Positions 1 through 9,661 of a DNA stretch of 64,000 nt are shown one piece after another. This stretch comes from Paraburkholderia acidicola (GTDB taxonomy: Bacteria; Pseudomonadota; Gammaproteobacteria; Burkholderiales; Burkholderiaceae), in the NCBI RefSeq assembly GCF_002362315.1, contig NZ_MTZV01000002.1, positions 1,054,001-1,118,000 of the forward strand, in the 5' to 3' direction. Both the position numbers and the translations under genes were made by a program. Position 1 is the first letter of the stretch. Each line of letters opens with the position of its first letter. Under the pieces are notes generated by a model, which saw only the letters and a list, made by a program, of their open reading frames with translations, did no database searches and had not been told where the DNA came from.

Positions 1-101
1 CTATCGCCCGACAGCGTGATCGGTTGCGCGACCGTATAAACGCCCGGTGGCGCGAGCAGCGTGACGCACAGCAAGGCAGCGACAAACCGTTTCGGGCGCA
101 T
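1..101 (-). CDS. N-terminus of an exported protein, possibly an M48-family metallopeptidase (cut by window edge)
   Basis: An open frame runs leftward off the window from an ATG at 99-101. The first residues (MRPKRFVAALLCVTL) form a basic start followed by a hydrophobic core, then LLAPPGVYTVAQPITLSGD, which looks like a Sec signal peptide with a cleavage region near residue 25. Only 33 codons are visible, so no domain can be seen. Neighbour genes of moaC in Burkholderia are often exported M48 proteases, so that identity is inference from gene order. It is divergent from moaC, with about 200 bp between them for both promoters. Confidence 0.5.
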   Translation of the reverse strand, partial: MRPKRFVAALLCVTLLAPPGVYTVAQPITLSGD

Positions 102-304
102 TGCAGGTTAGGAATGGCGGAGTCGAAGACGAGGCCGCACACGACGTGCGAGCCGGGCTTGCAGTTATTGTAGCGAGCGCACTCGTTGCGTCATGTTGAT
201 TTGTGGGTGCCCGGCTACACTCGCGATACTGGCCTTCCCTGCTATCGTCGCGTCGCACCCCAGCCTGTCGCTGTATGATAGGCGCCCTCTGAAGGAGCCC
301 GACC

Positions 305-781
305 ATGCCCGAACTCACTCATTTCGATGCAGCCGGACAGGCGCATATGGTGGACGTCGGCGGCAAGCAGGAAACGAAACGCATTGCCGTCGCGCGTGGT
401 TCGATCCGCATGCTGCCCGCCACGTTCGCGCTGATCCGCGACGGTCACGCAAAGAAAGGCGATGTGATCGGCGTCGCGCGAATCGCGGCGATCCAGGGCG
501 CGAAGCGCACCGCAGATCTGATTCCGCTGTGTCATCCGCTCGCGCTGACGCGCGTTGCCGTCGACTTCACGCTCGACGAAGCGCTCCCCGGCGTGCATTG
601 CACCGTGCAGGTCGAAACGTTTGGCCGTACCGGTGTCGAGATGGAAGCGCTAACCGCCGTGCAGGTGGGACTGCTGACGGTCTACGACATGTGCAAGGCG
701 GTCGATCGCGGGATGACGATCACCGATGTGAAGGTGCAGGAAAAGCGCGGGGGGAAATCGGGGGATTGGAGCGCGGACTGA
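305..781 (+). CDS. moaC: Cyclic pyranopterin monophosphate synthase MoaC
   Basis: MoaC acts with MoaA in the first step of molybdenum cofactor synthesis, turning 3',8-cyclo-GTP into cyclic pyranopterin monophosphate in the cytoplasm. The 158-residue length is normal. Family signatures are plain: [15 protein letters not shown] at the N-terminus, then IPLCHPL near residue 75, GVEMEAL near residue 113, and the C-terminal DMCKAVD plus KSGDW. The ATG at 305 follows a good ribosome site (GAAGGAG, about 8 bases upstream). It is transcribed alone and converges on pglL downstream. Confidence 0.95.
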   Translation: MPELTHFDAAGQAHMVDVGGKQETKRIAVARGSIRMLPATFALIRDGHAKKGDVIGVARIAAIQGAKRTADLIPLCHPLALTRVAVDFTLDEALPGVHCTVQVETFGRTGVEMEALTAVQVGLLTVYDMCKAVDRGMTITDVKVQEKRGGKSGDWSAD

Positions 782-791
782 GCGGAGCTCA

Positions 792-823
792 CGGCGCGCG
801 TGCCAATGTGGCAGCACGCGCCG
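792..823. terminator. Possible bidirectional hairpin between moaC and pglL
   Basis: A GC-rich inverted repeat (CGGCGCGCGTGC at 792-803 against GCACGCGCCG at 814-823) lies between the convergent stop codons of moaC and pglL. A two-base bulge is needed in one arm and no clear T-run follows on either side, so it is only a weak candidate terminator. Confidence 0.35.
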
Positions 824-849
824 CATTTCACTTCACGTGTCGCTCGTAG

Positions 850-2634
850 TCAATCATCGCTATCGTCGTCATCGTCGTTGACGTCTTTCGGCGGCGTGCC
901 GTACTTCTTCATCAGCGCTTCCTTGAAACTCCCGAGCGTCTTCTGGTCGTCGCACAGGTCGTACAGGTAGCCCAACTGCGACGGCCAGTCGTGCAATTCC
1001 CCGGCAAATATCTTCAGGCGCTCGACGGTATCGAATGCGCCGTTGGTGTCGCCGCTCAGCGCCTGCAGCACCGCATAACGGCGCAACACCGTTTCGCCGG
1101 GCAGCAACGCAAGCGCCTGCTTGTGCATGTCGAGCTTGTATTGCAGGTTCGTCGCGTTGACCGGCAGCAGCGTCGCATAGCCATACTCGCCCCACGCGCG
1201 GAACAGCCACGACGGGTTCGCACGATACTGCTCGGCCGGCTTCGAACCGTAGTACAGCACTTCGGCGCGCGTGTAGTCGCGATAGATCGGATACAGCGCA
1301 GCAATCCCGCCCAGCACGATCACGTAGAACACACCGAATGACACCCGACCCGACACGAGCCGCAGCGGCCTTGTCTCGAGCAGACCGAAGATAAACATCG
1401 CCGGCAGCAGGAAGAACATGTACTGCTGCGGGTACTCGACGAGCGCGTGCATCACCAGCACGCCGATCAGCGCGATACCGAATACGCGCGCCGCGGTATG
1501 CGGCGCGCGCAGCACCCGCACGAGCCACGCGATCAGCCCAAGCAGCACGATCGCCAGACCGATCAGACCGGTCTTCGCGAGCAGGTCGATGAAGATGTCG
1601 TGCGAGTTGTTGGCGATCTCGACGGCACCCAGTTGCTTGACGAAGTCGTACTGATAGCGCGGAAACTCCCCCCAACCGACACCGAGCAACGGATGCGTGT
1701 GGAACATCGTCCAGCCGTACTTCCACAGCGCGAGACGCGGCGCGATCTGGCCGGCGTCCTTGAAGCGGTCCGCAGCGGACTGCGCGAGTTCGAGGTGGTA
1801 GTGCACGTTCGCCCAGCGGACCGCCGCATTCACCGCGATAAACAGCACGGCGAGCACGATCGGGATCAGCCACGCGCGGCCGCCGCGCTCGCGGCCCATG
1901 TTGCGGCGAGACTCGGCAAGCGCCATCCAGAAACCAGCGACGACGATCACCCCTATCTGCAGCCACGGCCCGCGCGACACGGTGAACGCAAGGCCCGCGG
2001 CAAACACCGTCGACAGCAGCGCCCAGATCACCACCGGCAGCCTGCGCGTCTGCACGAGGAACAACGCACCGGCCATCGCGAACGAGATATACGTGGCCAG
2101 ATGGTTCGCCTGCGCCATGTTGCCGAACGGCCGCCGGTCGACGAGGACGCTGTACTCGACCACGAGCGGCCACACTTTCCCTTCGAGGTGGAACAGCTGC
2201 ATCACCTGGCAGAACACCGCGAACAGCCCACCGATAATCAGCGCGCCCGCCGCCGCCTCCAGCACCTCCTCGGACATCTGCGCCCGCGCAAAGCCGTAAC
2301 CCGCATGCACCGCCATGAACGCAGCGAGCAGAAAGCCGGCGCCGAGCCAGTTCATCGAAGGTTGCGCGACCGGCAATACCACCGACTGCGCGGCCAGCAG
2401 CAACCCGAACGCGAGCGGCACGAGCGCGACCACTGGCGACGCGAACTTCACGCGCGGTCGCGCGCTGATGACGAGTATCGCCACCGCCGCACCGGTCAGC
2501 AGGTACAGCACCAATGCGACGAACTCAGCGTAGAAGGTCGGAATCGGGTACGTATGGCCGACCCATGCGTAAGGCAGGATCAACGCAACGGCAAGCAGAA
2601 TGAGAGAAAGAGAGCGCGCGAATGGGGTGGGCAT
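850..2634 (-). CDS. pglL: PglL/PilO-type O-oligosaccharyltransferase (Wzy_C ligase family)
   Basis: This is a 594-residue polytopic inner-membrane protein with about a dozen hydrophobic segments in the first two thirds. The Wzy/O-antigen ligase signature is present around residues 300-345, including HPLLGVGWGEF and NNSHDIFIDLLAKTG, whose histidines are the usual ligase active-site region. PglL enzymes transfer lipid-linked glycans to serines of exported proteins in the periplasm. The soluble C-terminus ends in an Asp-rich tail (NDDDDDSDD). The gene lies immediately downstream of the pilin gene in the same direction, which suggests that pilin is one substrate. An O-antigen ligase role is the main alternative. 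Confidence 0.85.
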   Translation of the reverse strand: MPTPFARSLSLILLAVALILPYAWVGHTYPIPTFYAEFVALVLYLLTGAAVAILVISARPRVKFASPVVALVPLAFGLLLAAQSVVLPVAQPSMNWLGAGFLLAAFMAVHAGYGFARAQMSEEVLEAAAGALIIGGLFAVFCQVMQLFHLEGKVWPLVVEYSVLVDRRPFGNMAQANHLATYISFAMAGALFLVQTRRLPVVIWALLSTVFAAGLAFTVSRGPWLQIGVIVVAGFWMALAESRRNMGRERGGRAWLIPIVLAVLFIAVNAAVRWANVHYHLELAQSAADRFKDAGQIAPRLALWKYGWTMFHTHPLLGVGWGEFPRYQYDFVKQLGAVEIANNSHDIFIDLLAKTGLIGLAIVLLGLIAWLVRVLRAPHTAARVFGIALIGVLVMHALVEYPQQYMFFLLPAMFIFGLLETRPLRLVSGRVSFGVFYVIVLGGIAALYPIYRDYTRAEVLYYGSKPAEQYRANPSWLFRAWGEYGYATLLPVNATNLQYKLDMHKQALALLPGETVLRRYAVLQALSGDTNGAFDTVERLKIFAGELHDWPSQLGYLYDLCDDQKTLGSFKEALMKKYGTPPKDVNDDDDDSDD

Positions 2635-2751
2635 GAGTAACCGGGGGCGTCAGCAACCGGCGCACTATACAAAAAAATCCTCGTGCTGTGCGCCGGACGG
2701 CCGAAATCGACCCAAATTACCCGTATTTAACTGATTGAACCTGCTGACCGG

Positions 2752-3408
2752 TCATGCGCGGCACTCGGGTGGGGCGAGATTCGACGGCAAGGTGGGTGCA
2801 TCGGCGGGTGCGGGGCCTGCGCCCGGTGCCGCCAGCGACGACGTGGTTTTGCCGCCGGCGAAGCACTCCCAGGTCGTCGCGCCGGCTTGCACCGTGCCTC
2901 GCGTGAGAGCGACGCGCCCGGTCGGCGTATCGGCGTTGTCGGGTACCGATGGCACGAGCACCAGCGTATTCGAACCGGCGGGCGCGACGCGGGCGGTGTA
3001 GGTCACCGCAATCTGACCGCTGGCATCGTCCACCTGCAGCGACTGGACATTGCGCGTGGCGGGAGGCGATGTATAGCCTGCGCCGAATGCATTGCCGCTC
3101 GCGGCATTCTCGGCCACCGCGAGGCGCGCCGAGGTCGCCAGCGCCAGGCCCTCGCCCACCCGGCTACGCGCCAGATAGTCCTGATACGCGGGAATCGCAT
3201 AAGCCGCGATCACACCGACGATCGCGAGCACGATCATCAGTTCGATCAGTGTGAAACCGATCGGGCGCGTGAATCTTGCGATCGTTGGGGCGACGCAATC
3301 CGGTGGTAGATGCCGGACGAGTCGTGCGAAGCGTGACGGACCACGCTCAGCGGCGTCGGTTTGCAAAGCGCGCGACGGAGGAAACAACGAGAGGACGGGA
3401 ACGATCAT
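2752..3408 (-). CDS. pilA: Type IV major pilin-like protein
   Basis: The type IV prepilin motif is clear: RPIG followed by [20 protein letters not shown], with Gly at -1, Phe at +1 and the conserved Glu at +5, then the hydrophobic assembly helix. A C-terminal Cys pair (WECF and PPECRA) would make the D-region disulfide loop. Between the cysteines is an Ala/Pro/Ser-rich stretch of the type PglL enzymes glycosylate. The leader is about 51 residues, far longer than usual for type IVa pilins, yet the ATG at 3408 has a good ribosome site (AGGAG, 8 bases upstream) and there is no ATG nearer the cleavage site. Length is 218 residues. Confidence 0.85.
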   Translation of the reverse strand: MIVPVLSLFPPSRALQTDAAERGPSRFARLVRHLPPDCVAPTIARFTRPIGFTLIELMIVLAIVGVIAAYAIPAYQDYLARSRVGEGLALATSARLAVAENAASGNAFGAGYTSPPATRNVQSLQVDDASGQIAVTYTARVAPAGSNTLVLVPSVPDNADTPTGRVALTRGTVQAGATTWECFAGGKTTSSLAAPGAGPAPADAPTLPSNLAPPECRA

Positions 3409-3425
3409 CGGCGGGCTCCTGAAAC

Positions 3426-3458
3426 GAAAAACGCCTGCTCCGCGAATCGGAACAGGCG
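3426..3458 (-). terminator. Rho-independent terminator of terC
   Basis: On the minus strand a stem pairs 3449-3458 with 3432-3441 (CGCCTGTTCC against GGAGCAGGCG, with one internal mismatch) and is followed by TTTTTC. It lies between the stop of terC and the start of pilA, so it ends the terC transcript and separates it from pilin expression. Confidence 0.8.
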
Positions 3459-3518
3459 CTTCGATCGTAGCCAGCCGCCGGCTGCTTACCTAGCTGGCCG
3501 AACGGTCAACGGTCTTCG

Positions 3519-4247
3519 TCAGGAATGCGTGCCGGGCGGCGTCTGCCCGGCCGCGCGCCGCGCGTTACGCCGGCGTAGCAGATAGCCGACAATCACGACG
3601 AATAGCGCCCCCGCAATTTCCATCCCGTAGATGGCTGCCGGTGCATCGAGCGCGGGCCAGCGGTCGCCGGCCGGATCGTTGATGATCAGCCCACCCGCAA
3701 TCCAGCCGAGCAACGCCGCACCGAGCGTGACGACGATCGGGAAGCGATCGAGCAGCTTCAACACGAGCTGGCTACCCCAGACGATCAGCGGAATGCTCAC
3801 CACCAGACCGAAGATCACGAGTGCGATGCGGTGCTCCGGGTCCGCCTGCTCCGCCGCGCCGGCAATCGCGATCACGTTGTCGAGGCTCATCACCGCATCG
3901 GCGACGATGATCGTCTTGATTGCGGCGACCAGCTTGTCGGCGGGTTTGACACCGGCATGTGCGTCTTCGGCCGGGGCCATCAGACGCACGCCGATCCACA
4001 GCAGCAATACGCCGCCCGCGAATTTCAGCAACGGCACGTCGAGCAGCACGACCGCGAACGCGATCAGCGCGACCCGCAGCACGATCGCGCCGACGGTGCC
4101 CCACAGGATGCCGCGGGCGCGCTGCTGCGGCGGCAGGTTGCGGCAGGCCAGCGCGATGACGACCGCATTGTCGCCACCGAGCAGGATGTCGATCACGATG
4201 ATCTGGATGACTGCGCCCCAATGGAGCGTCGCGAAGAATTCGAGCAT
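3519..4247 (-). CDS. TerC family integral membrane protein
   Basis: This is a 242-residue membrane protein with about seven hydrophobic segments. TerC-family signatures are visible: DILLGGDNAVVIALA near residue 20 and the matching DAVMSLDNVIAIAGAA near residue 118, each carrying the acidic GDN/LDN motif that is thought to bind metal in the membrane. Members are linked to manganese export and metal homeostasis, and the tellurite phenotype does not apply generally. I chose the ATG at 4247 (MLEFFATLHWG), although no strong ribosome site is visible. An upstream TTG at 4286 in frame is the alternative. Confidence 0.88.
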   Translation of the reverse strand: MLEFFATLHWGAVIQIIVIDILLGGDNAVVIALACRNLPPQQRARGILWGTVGAIVLRVALIAFAVVLLDVPLLKFAGGVLLLWIGVRLMAPAEDAHAGVKPADKLVAAIKTIIVADAVMSLDNVIAIAGAAEQADPEHRIALVIFGLVVSIPLIVWGSQLVLKLLDRFPIVVTLGAALLGWIAGGLIINDPAGDRWPALDAPAAIYGMEIAGALFVVIVGYLLRRRNARRAAGQTPPGTHS

Positions 4248-4283
4248 GGAGGAAGAGTAGAAGGAAGCGCCGGATGAAGCCAA

Positions 4284-4322
4284 CAAAAAAAGCGAGGGAG
4301 CAATGGCTCGCTCCCTCGCTTT
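4284..4322 (-). terminator. Rho-independent terminator of sucCD
   Basis: A perfect 13-bp inverted repeat (4289-4301 with 4310-4322, core GCGAGGGAGC) is followed on the minus strand by a run of seven T residues. It is about 95 bp past the sucD stop and ends the sucC-sucD transcript. Confidence 0.9.
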
Positions 4323-4416
4323 AGGACTTCGCTCTCACGAAAGGGTTTCGTAAGAGTATCAAAAATGCGCCAGCATGTGCGCCAGTGAAGCGGACAAATC
4401 GCTGGCTTATTTTGAT

Positions 4417-5298
4417 TTAGAGCATCGCCTTCAGCAGACGCGCCATTTCCGACGGGTTCTTGGTCACCTTGATACCGCAGGCGTCCATGATTTCCAGCTT
4501 CGCTTCGGCCGTATCGGCACCGCCCGAGATCAGCGCGCCAGCGTGGCCCATGCGCTTGCCCGGAGGCGCCGTCACACCCGCGATGAAGCCAACCACCGGC
4601 TTCTTCATGTTGTCCTTGATCCAGGTCGCAGCATTCGCTTCGTCCGGACCGCCGATCTCGCCGATCATGATGACGGCGTCCGTGTCCGGATCGTCGTTGA
4701 ACATCTTCATCACGTCGATGTGCTTCAGACCGTTGATCGGATCGCCGCCGATCCCCACTGCCGACGACTGGCCAAGGCCGATCGCCGTCAACTGGCCGAC
4801 TGCTTCATACGTCAGCGTGCCCGAACGCGACACGACGCCGATGCGGCCCTTGCGGTGGATGTGACCCGGCATGATGCCGATCTTCAGTTCGTCCGGCGTG
4901 ATCGTGCCCGGGCAGTTCGGTCCGAGCAGCAGCGTCTTGCGGTTTTCCGCACGCATACGGGCCTTGAGCTCGATCATGTCGCGCACAGGAATGCCTTCCG
5001 TGATGCAGATGGCGAGATCGAGGTCGGCCTCGACGGCTTCCCAGATCGCGGCGGCCGCGCCTGCCGGCGGCACGTAGATGACCGAAACGGTTGCGCCCGT
5101 TTCGGCCTTCGCTTCCTTGACGCTTGCGTAGATTGGAATGCCTTCGAAGTCTTCGCCGGCTTTCTTCGGGTTCACGCCCGCGACGTAAGCTTCGCGGCCG
5201 TTTGCGTATTCACGGCAGGCACGCGTATGGAACTGACCGGTCTTGCCGGTGATGCCCTGCGTGATGACCTTCGTGTCTTTGTTGATCAGAATCGACAT
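4417..5298 (-). CDS. sucD: Succinate-CoA ligase (ADP-forming) subunit alpha
   Basis: This alpha subunit of succinyl-CoA synthetase catalyses the substrate-level phosphorylation step of the TCA cycle with SucC. The 293-residue length matches the family. The CoA-binding Rossmann start ([19 protein letters not shown]) and the phosphohistidine loop [12 protein letters not shown] near residue 246 are intact; the histidine of that loop is transiently phosphorylated. It lies downstream of sucC across a 115-bp spacer, and the shared terminator at 4284-4322 supports cotranscription. Confidence 0.98.
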   Translation of the reverse strand: MSILINKDTKVITQGITGKTGQFHTRACREYANGREAYVAGVNPKKAGEDFEGIPIYASVKEAKAETGATVSVIYVPPAGAAAAIWEAVEADLDLAICITEGIPVRDMIELKARMRAENRKTLLLGPNCPGTITPDELKIGIMPGHIHRKGRIGVVSRSGTLTYEAVGQLTAIGLGQSSAVGIGGDPINGLKHIDVMKMFNDDPDTDAVIMIGEIGGPDEANAATWIKDNMKKPVVGFIAGVTAPPGKRMGHAGALISGGADTAEAKLEIMDACGIKVTKNPSEMARLLKAML

Positions 5299-5413
5299 GT
5301 ATTGACCTCTGTTCGTCCGGCGCCGCGAGCCGCGCGGCGAGATGCTCTTCGCCTGCGCTGCGTGCGCGCCGCCATTCGTAATCCGTGTTGACCGTGGTAA
5401 GCGCCGGGCTGGC

Positions 5414-6583
5414 TTACGCCTTGCCCTGAGCGGCCGCGACGACCTTCTGCGCAGCTTCTTCCATGCTGTCGGCCGCGATGATCGGCAGACCGGAGTCGGC
5501 GAGCATCTTCTTGCCGAGGTCCTCGTTCGTGCCCTTCATGCGGACCACGAGCGGCACCTTCAGCGACACGGCCTTCGACGCCGCAATCACGCCTTCCGCG
5601 ATCACGTCGCAGCGCATGATGCCGCCGAAGATGTTGACCAGAATCGCCGTCAGATTCGGGTTCTTCAGCATGATCTTGAACGCTTCGGTGACCTTCTCGG
5701 TCGTCGCACCACCGCCGACGTCGAGGAAGTTCGCCGGTTCGCCGCCGAACAGCTTGATGGTGTCCATCGTCGCCATCGCGAGGCCTGCGCCGTTCACGAG
5801 ACAGCCGATGTTGCCGTCGAGCGAGATGTACGCGAGGTCGAACTTCGACGCTTCGACTTCAGCCGGATCTTCTTCGTCCAGATCGCGGTACGCCACGATT
5901 TCCGGATGACGGAACAGTGCGTTCGAATCGAAGTTGAACTTCGCGTCGAGTGCGATCACCTTGCCGTCGCCGGTCAGGATCAGCGGGTTGATTTCGGCGA
6001 GCGATGCGTCGGTGTCCCAGAACGCCTTGTACAGGCCTTGCAGGATCGCGCGTGCTTGCGGCAGCGATGCGGCGGGCACGCCGATCTTCGTGGCGAGTTC
6101 GTCGGCTTCGGCGTCTTTCAGACCGGTTGCCGGGTCGACCGCGATCTTGTGGATCAGCTCGGGCGTCTTTTCTGCGACTTCTTCGACGTCCATGCCGCCT
6201 TCGCTCGATGCCATCACGACGATCTTCTGCGAGACGCGATCGATCACGAGGCCGACATACAGTTCCTTCTTGATGTCAGCGCCTTCTTCGATCAGCAGAC
6301 GGTTCACCTTCTGGCCTTCCGGACCAGTCTGGTGCGTGACGAGCTGCATGCCGAGAATCTGGTTCGAGTACTCACGAACCTGTTCCAGCGACTTCGCCAC
6401 CTTCACGCCGCCACCCTTGCCACGGCCACCCGCGTGGATCTGAGCCTTCACGACCCATACCGGGCCGCCCAGCTCTTCAGCGGCCTTGACCGCATCATCC
6501 ACCGAGAACACCGGCGTGCCGCGCGGTACCGCGACACCGAATTTCCGCAGGATTTCCTTACCCTGGTACTCGTGAATCTTCAT
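5414..6583 (-). CDS. sucC: Succinate-CoA ligase (ADP-forming) subunit beta
   Basis: The beta subunit carries the ATP-grasp nucleotide site and the succinate site of succinyl-CoA synthetase. It is 389 residues, as expected. Recognisable blocks are [17 protein letters not shown] at the start, [18 protein letters not shown] near residue 44, [13 protein letters not shown] near residue 197 and [15 protein letters not shown] near residue 320. Its ATG overlaps the stop codon of the DUF2889 gene (ATGA at 6580-6583), so translation of the two is probably coupled. Confidence 0.98.
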   Translation of the reverse strand: MKIHEYQGKEILRKFGVAVPRGTPVFSVDDAVKAAEELGGPVWVVKAQIHAGGRGKGGGVKVAKSLEQVREYSNQILGMQLVTHQTGPEGQKVNRLLIEEGADIKKELYVGLVIDRVSQKIVVMASSEGGMDVEEVAEKTPELIHKIAVDPATGLKDAEADELATKIGVPAASLPQARAILQGLYKAFWDTDASLAEINPLILTGDGKVIALDAKFNFDSNALFRHPEIVAYRDLDEEDPAEVEASKFDLAYISLDGNIGCLVNGAGLAMATMDTIKLFGGEPANFLDVGGGATTEKVTEAFKIMLKNPNLTAILVNIFGGIMRCDVIAEGVIAASKAVSLKVPLVVRMKGTNEDLGKKMLADSGLPIIAADSMEEAAQKVVAAAQGKA

Positions 6584-7356
6584 GCGTGATTCCCTTCAGT
6601 CTGAGAGTTGGATTGAACTTGATTGCTGTTTTTATCGCTGGTGTCAGTTGTATCGTTTGCGCTGGTTGCACTGGCTGCATCGTTTGCGCACGGCTCGCCG
6701 GCTGTTTCGGCCCGGGCGGAGCGTGGCGCGTGGCCGTGCCAGCGCGGATAAAACTGTCGAACCGCTTCGCCATCGAATCGCAGCGCGTGGCAGCGACCGA
6801 GCTGGAAAGGCGGTTTGTCGATTGAACTGGTGGTTGGTGTGGTGTTGCTTGCGTTGTCCGTGCCGCTGCTTGCCTGGCCTTCGTTGCCTTGCTCGTGTTT
6901 GCCGTCAGGGCCACCGTTTTTCGTGTTCCAGACGTCACCGGCAAATGCCTGAATGGCGGCCGTGGGCAGAACTGCGCAGAGCTCGGTGAGATGCGTGCAG
7001 CCCGCGGTACCGGCCAGCAGGCGGGTAACGTCGCGACGGAAGTTGTTGAGCAGATTGAGCCCGATGAGGGCCCGATAAGCGGAATTGGCGGTTTCGCACT
7101 GACCGGGATAGGGCACCCAGTCGGACGACGCTGCGGCGTCGACGACAGTGAGCTTGCGATCGATCGTGATGCGAAGCCAGAGTTCATGGATCGGCAGGCC
7201 ATTGGGCCGGACACCCGACGCAAGCGCCACATCGCGTGGCTTCTGGTCGGTCAGGCACGCCTCGATGTCCCACAAGCCATCGGCACGCTCATAGGCTTCC
7301 GCATGGATTGCGCGACGGTGGCGCAACTGACGGGAGGCGGGCGGGGAAAGCGGCAT
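6580..7356 (-). CDS. DUF2889 family protein
   Basis: This is a 258-residue cytoplasmic protein of unknown function. Residues 1-150 carry the DUF2889 pattern: an N-terminal [27 protein letters not shown] segment and later Cys residues ([15 protein letters not shown]) that are regularly spaced in the family. From about residue 145 the protein becomes Asn/Ser/Thr-rich and looks disordered, apart from a short ordered block ([27 protein letters not shown]). It sits between recX and sucC and overlaps sucC by ATGA. This gene order is typical of Burkholderia, but no mechanism linking it to either neighbour is known to me. Confidence 0.8.
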   Translation of the reverse strand: MPLSPPASRQLRHRRAIHAEAYERADGLWDIEACLTDQKPRDVALASGVRPNGLPIHELWLRITIDRKLTVVDAAASSDWVPYPGQCETANSAYRALIGLNLLNNFRRDVTRLLAGTAGCTHLTELCAVLPTAAIQAFAGDVWNTKNGGPDGKHEQGNEGQASSGTDNASNTTPTTSSIDKPPFQLGRCHALRFDGEAVRQFYPRWHGHAPRSARAETAGEPCANDAASATSANDTTDTSDKNSNQVQSNSQTEGNHA

Positions 7357-7504
7357 GCGGGACGGAAGGCCGGATTGGAAAACCGCCTGATTTTAGCATA
7401 CCGAGTATTTGAGACATCTTGGAGTCAGCCGTGGGAGGCTGACGGGCTGGACTTTCGGGCGATGTCTGCGGCGATGCAGCATCGTGGAAGGCAACGCGAG
7501 GCCG

Positions 7505-8326
7505 TTAGTCGCCACTCCACTCTTCATCGATTCCCTTCAGGATCTTTCCGATGATGGATTGAGAGAACCCGCGCGCCATCAGAAAGCGTGCTTGCCTTGC
7601 GCGCTCGGCGACGGTGGTGGGCAGTGCGCCGTACTTCTTGCGCCAGACCGCCTGGGCCCGTGCCATTTCTGTCTCGCGCAACTGTGCGCCGGTTTCCTCG
7701 ATCAGCGTCTGGCTCACCGCGTGACGCTTTAACTCGCTCACGATCCGGCTCGTGCCAACACGCGACGCCCGCCGATTGATCAGGCTTTCCGCAAAGCGCG
7801 AGTCGGAGAGCCAGCCATCGCGCTCGAGTTCGTCGAGCAATGCTTCGAGCGGATCGGCTTCGTCGGCAAACGGCATCAGCTTGCGCGAGAGTTCGGCGCG
7901 GCTGTATTCGCGGCGGGATAGATAGCCGAGTGCTCGACCTTTTAGTGAGCGGCCTGGGCGCGTGGTGCGCGCGGTGGGGTCGGTATCGGTGTCGGTGGAG
8001 TTTTGGGCCGAGCCTGATTCGCCTGGAGTACGGCGCGATCGGCTATAGACCGTTTCTGAAGCAGAGGCATCAGCGCCTGAAGCGCTCGCCTCGCCCGAGC
8101 GACGTGAATCTCGCGTGGGCCGGGACCAGCCGGAGGATCGGCCAGTGTTTCGATCGGAGTTACGACCGGAGTTCAAACCAGCAGCGCGGTCGTGATCGTC
8201 GAAAGACTCGAATGGATCAGCCGATGAATCAGACGCAGCCGCGGGACCGGATGATCCACGCGACTCGTCATCGCGCGGGCCACCGACGCGCCTTGTATCG
8301 GACACCGGCCGGCCCTTGCGTATCAC
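7505..8326 (-). CDS. recX: RecX family recombination regulator with a long disordered N-terminal extension
   Basis: RecX binds RecA filaments and limits recombinase activity. The RecX core occupies roughly the last 150 of 273 residues, from GRALGYLSRREYSRAELSRKL through LERDGWLSDSRFAESLINRR to ARFLMARGFSQSIIGKIL. The first 120 or so residues are rich in Ser, Arg, Asp and Gly and look unstructured, whereas typical RecX proteins are about 150 residues. I chose the GTG at 8326 because AGAGGAG lies 7 bases upstream, overlapping the end of recA; the start is 7 bp past the recA stop. A second GTG at 8305 is possible. Co-expression with recA under SOS control is likely. Confidence 0.88.
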   Translation of the reverse strand: MIRKGRPVSDTRRVGGPRDDESRGSSGPAAASDSSADPFESFDDHDRAAGLNSGRNSDRNTGRSSGWSRPTRDSRRSGEASASGADASASETVYSRSRRTPGESGSAQNSTDTDTDPTARTTRPGRSLKGRALGYLSRREYSRAELSRKLMPFADEADPLEALLDELERDGWLSDSRFAESLINRRASRVGTSRIVSELKRHAVSQTLIEETGAQLRETEMARAQAVWRKKYGALPTTVAERARQARFLMARGFSQSIIGKILKGIDEEWSGD

Positions 8327-8333
8327 GCGACGA

Positions 8334-9413
8334 CTACTCCTCTTCGTCGGCGACTTCAGCAGCGGCACCGACAGGCGCAGCCGTCGCCATCGCATTCACA
8401 CCCAGCGATTCGCGAATACGGTTTTCGATTTCACGCGCGATGTCCGGATTTTCACGCAGGAACTCACGGGCGTTGTCCTTGCCCTGGCCGATACGGTCGC
8501 CGTTATAGCTGTACCAGGCGCCGGCCTTGTCGACGATCTTGGCCTGCACGCCCAGGTCGATAACCTCACCCTGACGCGAAATACCCTCGCCATACAGAAT
8601 GTCGAAAATCGCTTCGCGGAACGGCGGCGCCACCTTGTTCTTGACCACCTTCACGCGCGTCTCGTTGCCGATCACTTCGTCGTTCTTCTTGATCGAGCCG
8701 ATACGGCGGATGTCCAGACGCACCGACGCGTAGAACTTCAACGCGTTACCGCCCGTCGTGGTTTCCGGGTTACCGAACATCACGCCGATCTTCATCCGGA
8801 TCTGGTTGATGAAGATAACGAGGCAGTTGGTCCGCTTGATCGTGCCGGTCAGCTTGCGCAGCGCCTGTGACATCAGCCGTGCCTGCAAGCCCGGCAGCGA
8901 ATCGCCCATCTCGCCTTCGATTTCGGCCTTCGGCACCAGTGCCGCCACCGAGTCGATCACGATCATGTCGATCGAGCCCGAGCGCACCAGCGCGTCGGCA
9001 ATTTCGAGCGCCTGTTCACCGGTATCCGGCTGCGACACCAGCAGGTCGGACACGTTGACGCCAAGCTTGCCCGCGTACTGGATATCGAGCGCGTGTTCCG
9101 CGTCGATAAACGCCGCCGTGCCGCCGATCTTCTGCATTTCAGCAATGACCTGCAGCGTCAGCGTGGTCTTACCCGACGATTCCGGCCCGTAGATTTCGAC
9201 CACCCGGCCACGCGGCAAACCGCCCACGCCCAGTGCGATGTCGAGCCCCAGCGAACCCGTGGAGACCACCTGGATGTCCTCGACCGCTTCCCCAGCGCCG
9301 AGCCGCATGACCGACCCCTTACCGAACTGCTTTTCGATCTGCGCGAGCGCGGCGGCAAGCGCCTTGCTCTTTTCAGCAGTCAGTCCAGCCGGGCCTTTCT
9401 TGCTTTCTTCCAT
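8334..9413 (-). CDS. recA: Recombinase A
   Basis: RecA forms filaments on single-stranded DNA, drives homologous strand exchange and activates LexA self-cleavage. The 359-residue length is normal. Visible motifs are the Walker A loop [10 protein letters not shown], the Walker B region [19 protein letters not shown], the [12 protein letters not shown] block and loop L2 around [20 protein letters not shown]. The C-terminus is short and acidic (ADEEE region). The ATG at 9413 (MEESKKGP) is the family start. The upstream LexA box at 9492-9511 indicates SOS induction. Confidence 0.99.
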   Translation of the reverse strand: MEESKKGPAGLTAEKSKALAAALAQIEKQFGKGSVMRLGAGEAVEDIQVVSTGSLGLDIALGVGGLPRGRVVEIYGPESSGKTTLTLQVIAEMQKIGGTAAFIDAEHALDIQYAGKLGVNVSDLLVSQPDTGEQALEIADALVRSGSIDMIVIDSVAALVPKAEIEGEMGDSLPGLQARLMSQALRKLTGTIKRTNCLVIFINQIRMKIGVMFGNPETTTGGNALKFYASVRLDIRRIGSIKKNDEVIGNETRVKVVKNKVAPPFREAIFDILYGEGISRQGEVIDLGVQAKIVDKAGAWYSYNGDRIGQGKDNAREFLRENPDIAREIENRIRESLGVNAMATAAPVGAAAEVADEEE

Positions 9414-9491
9414 GAATCGTCCTTTGCTATGATGATCGGCGTCTGAGGTGGTGGAGCAGCCCGTTTCATCAAGCTGCACACCAAACGCAGA

Positions 9492-9511
9492 TACTGTATA
9501 AAAAAACAGTA
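9492..9511 (-). promoter_or_regulatory. LexA (SOS) box and promoter of recA
   Basis: The palindrome TACTGTATAAAAAAACAGTA contains CTGT-N8-ACAG at 9494-9509, a perfect match to the gamma/beta-proteobacterial LexA consensus. It ends about 80 bp before the recA start. On the minus strand a -10-like TATACA (9495-9500) falls inside the box, with a -35-like TTGCTA at 9516-9521 and a 15-bp spacer, so LexA would block polymerase directly. Confidence 0.92.
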
Positions 9512-9661
9512 GTTTTAGCAAGCCCGGAATTGAAGTTGCGCGCACGCCACGTTACGGCGCACGCGTCCAACCGGAGCGCGCCAACACTACCCACAAGATT
9601 TCCGGAGACCGCTGCGCGCCAGGTGCATCCTCGGTGCCGGCAATGCCAGGCTGGACGCACC

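Noticed and set aside
5342..6589. 415-codon plus-strand ORF over sucC
   Set aside because: It is an antisense shadow of an unmistakable sucC gene.
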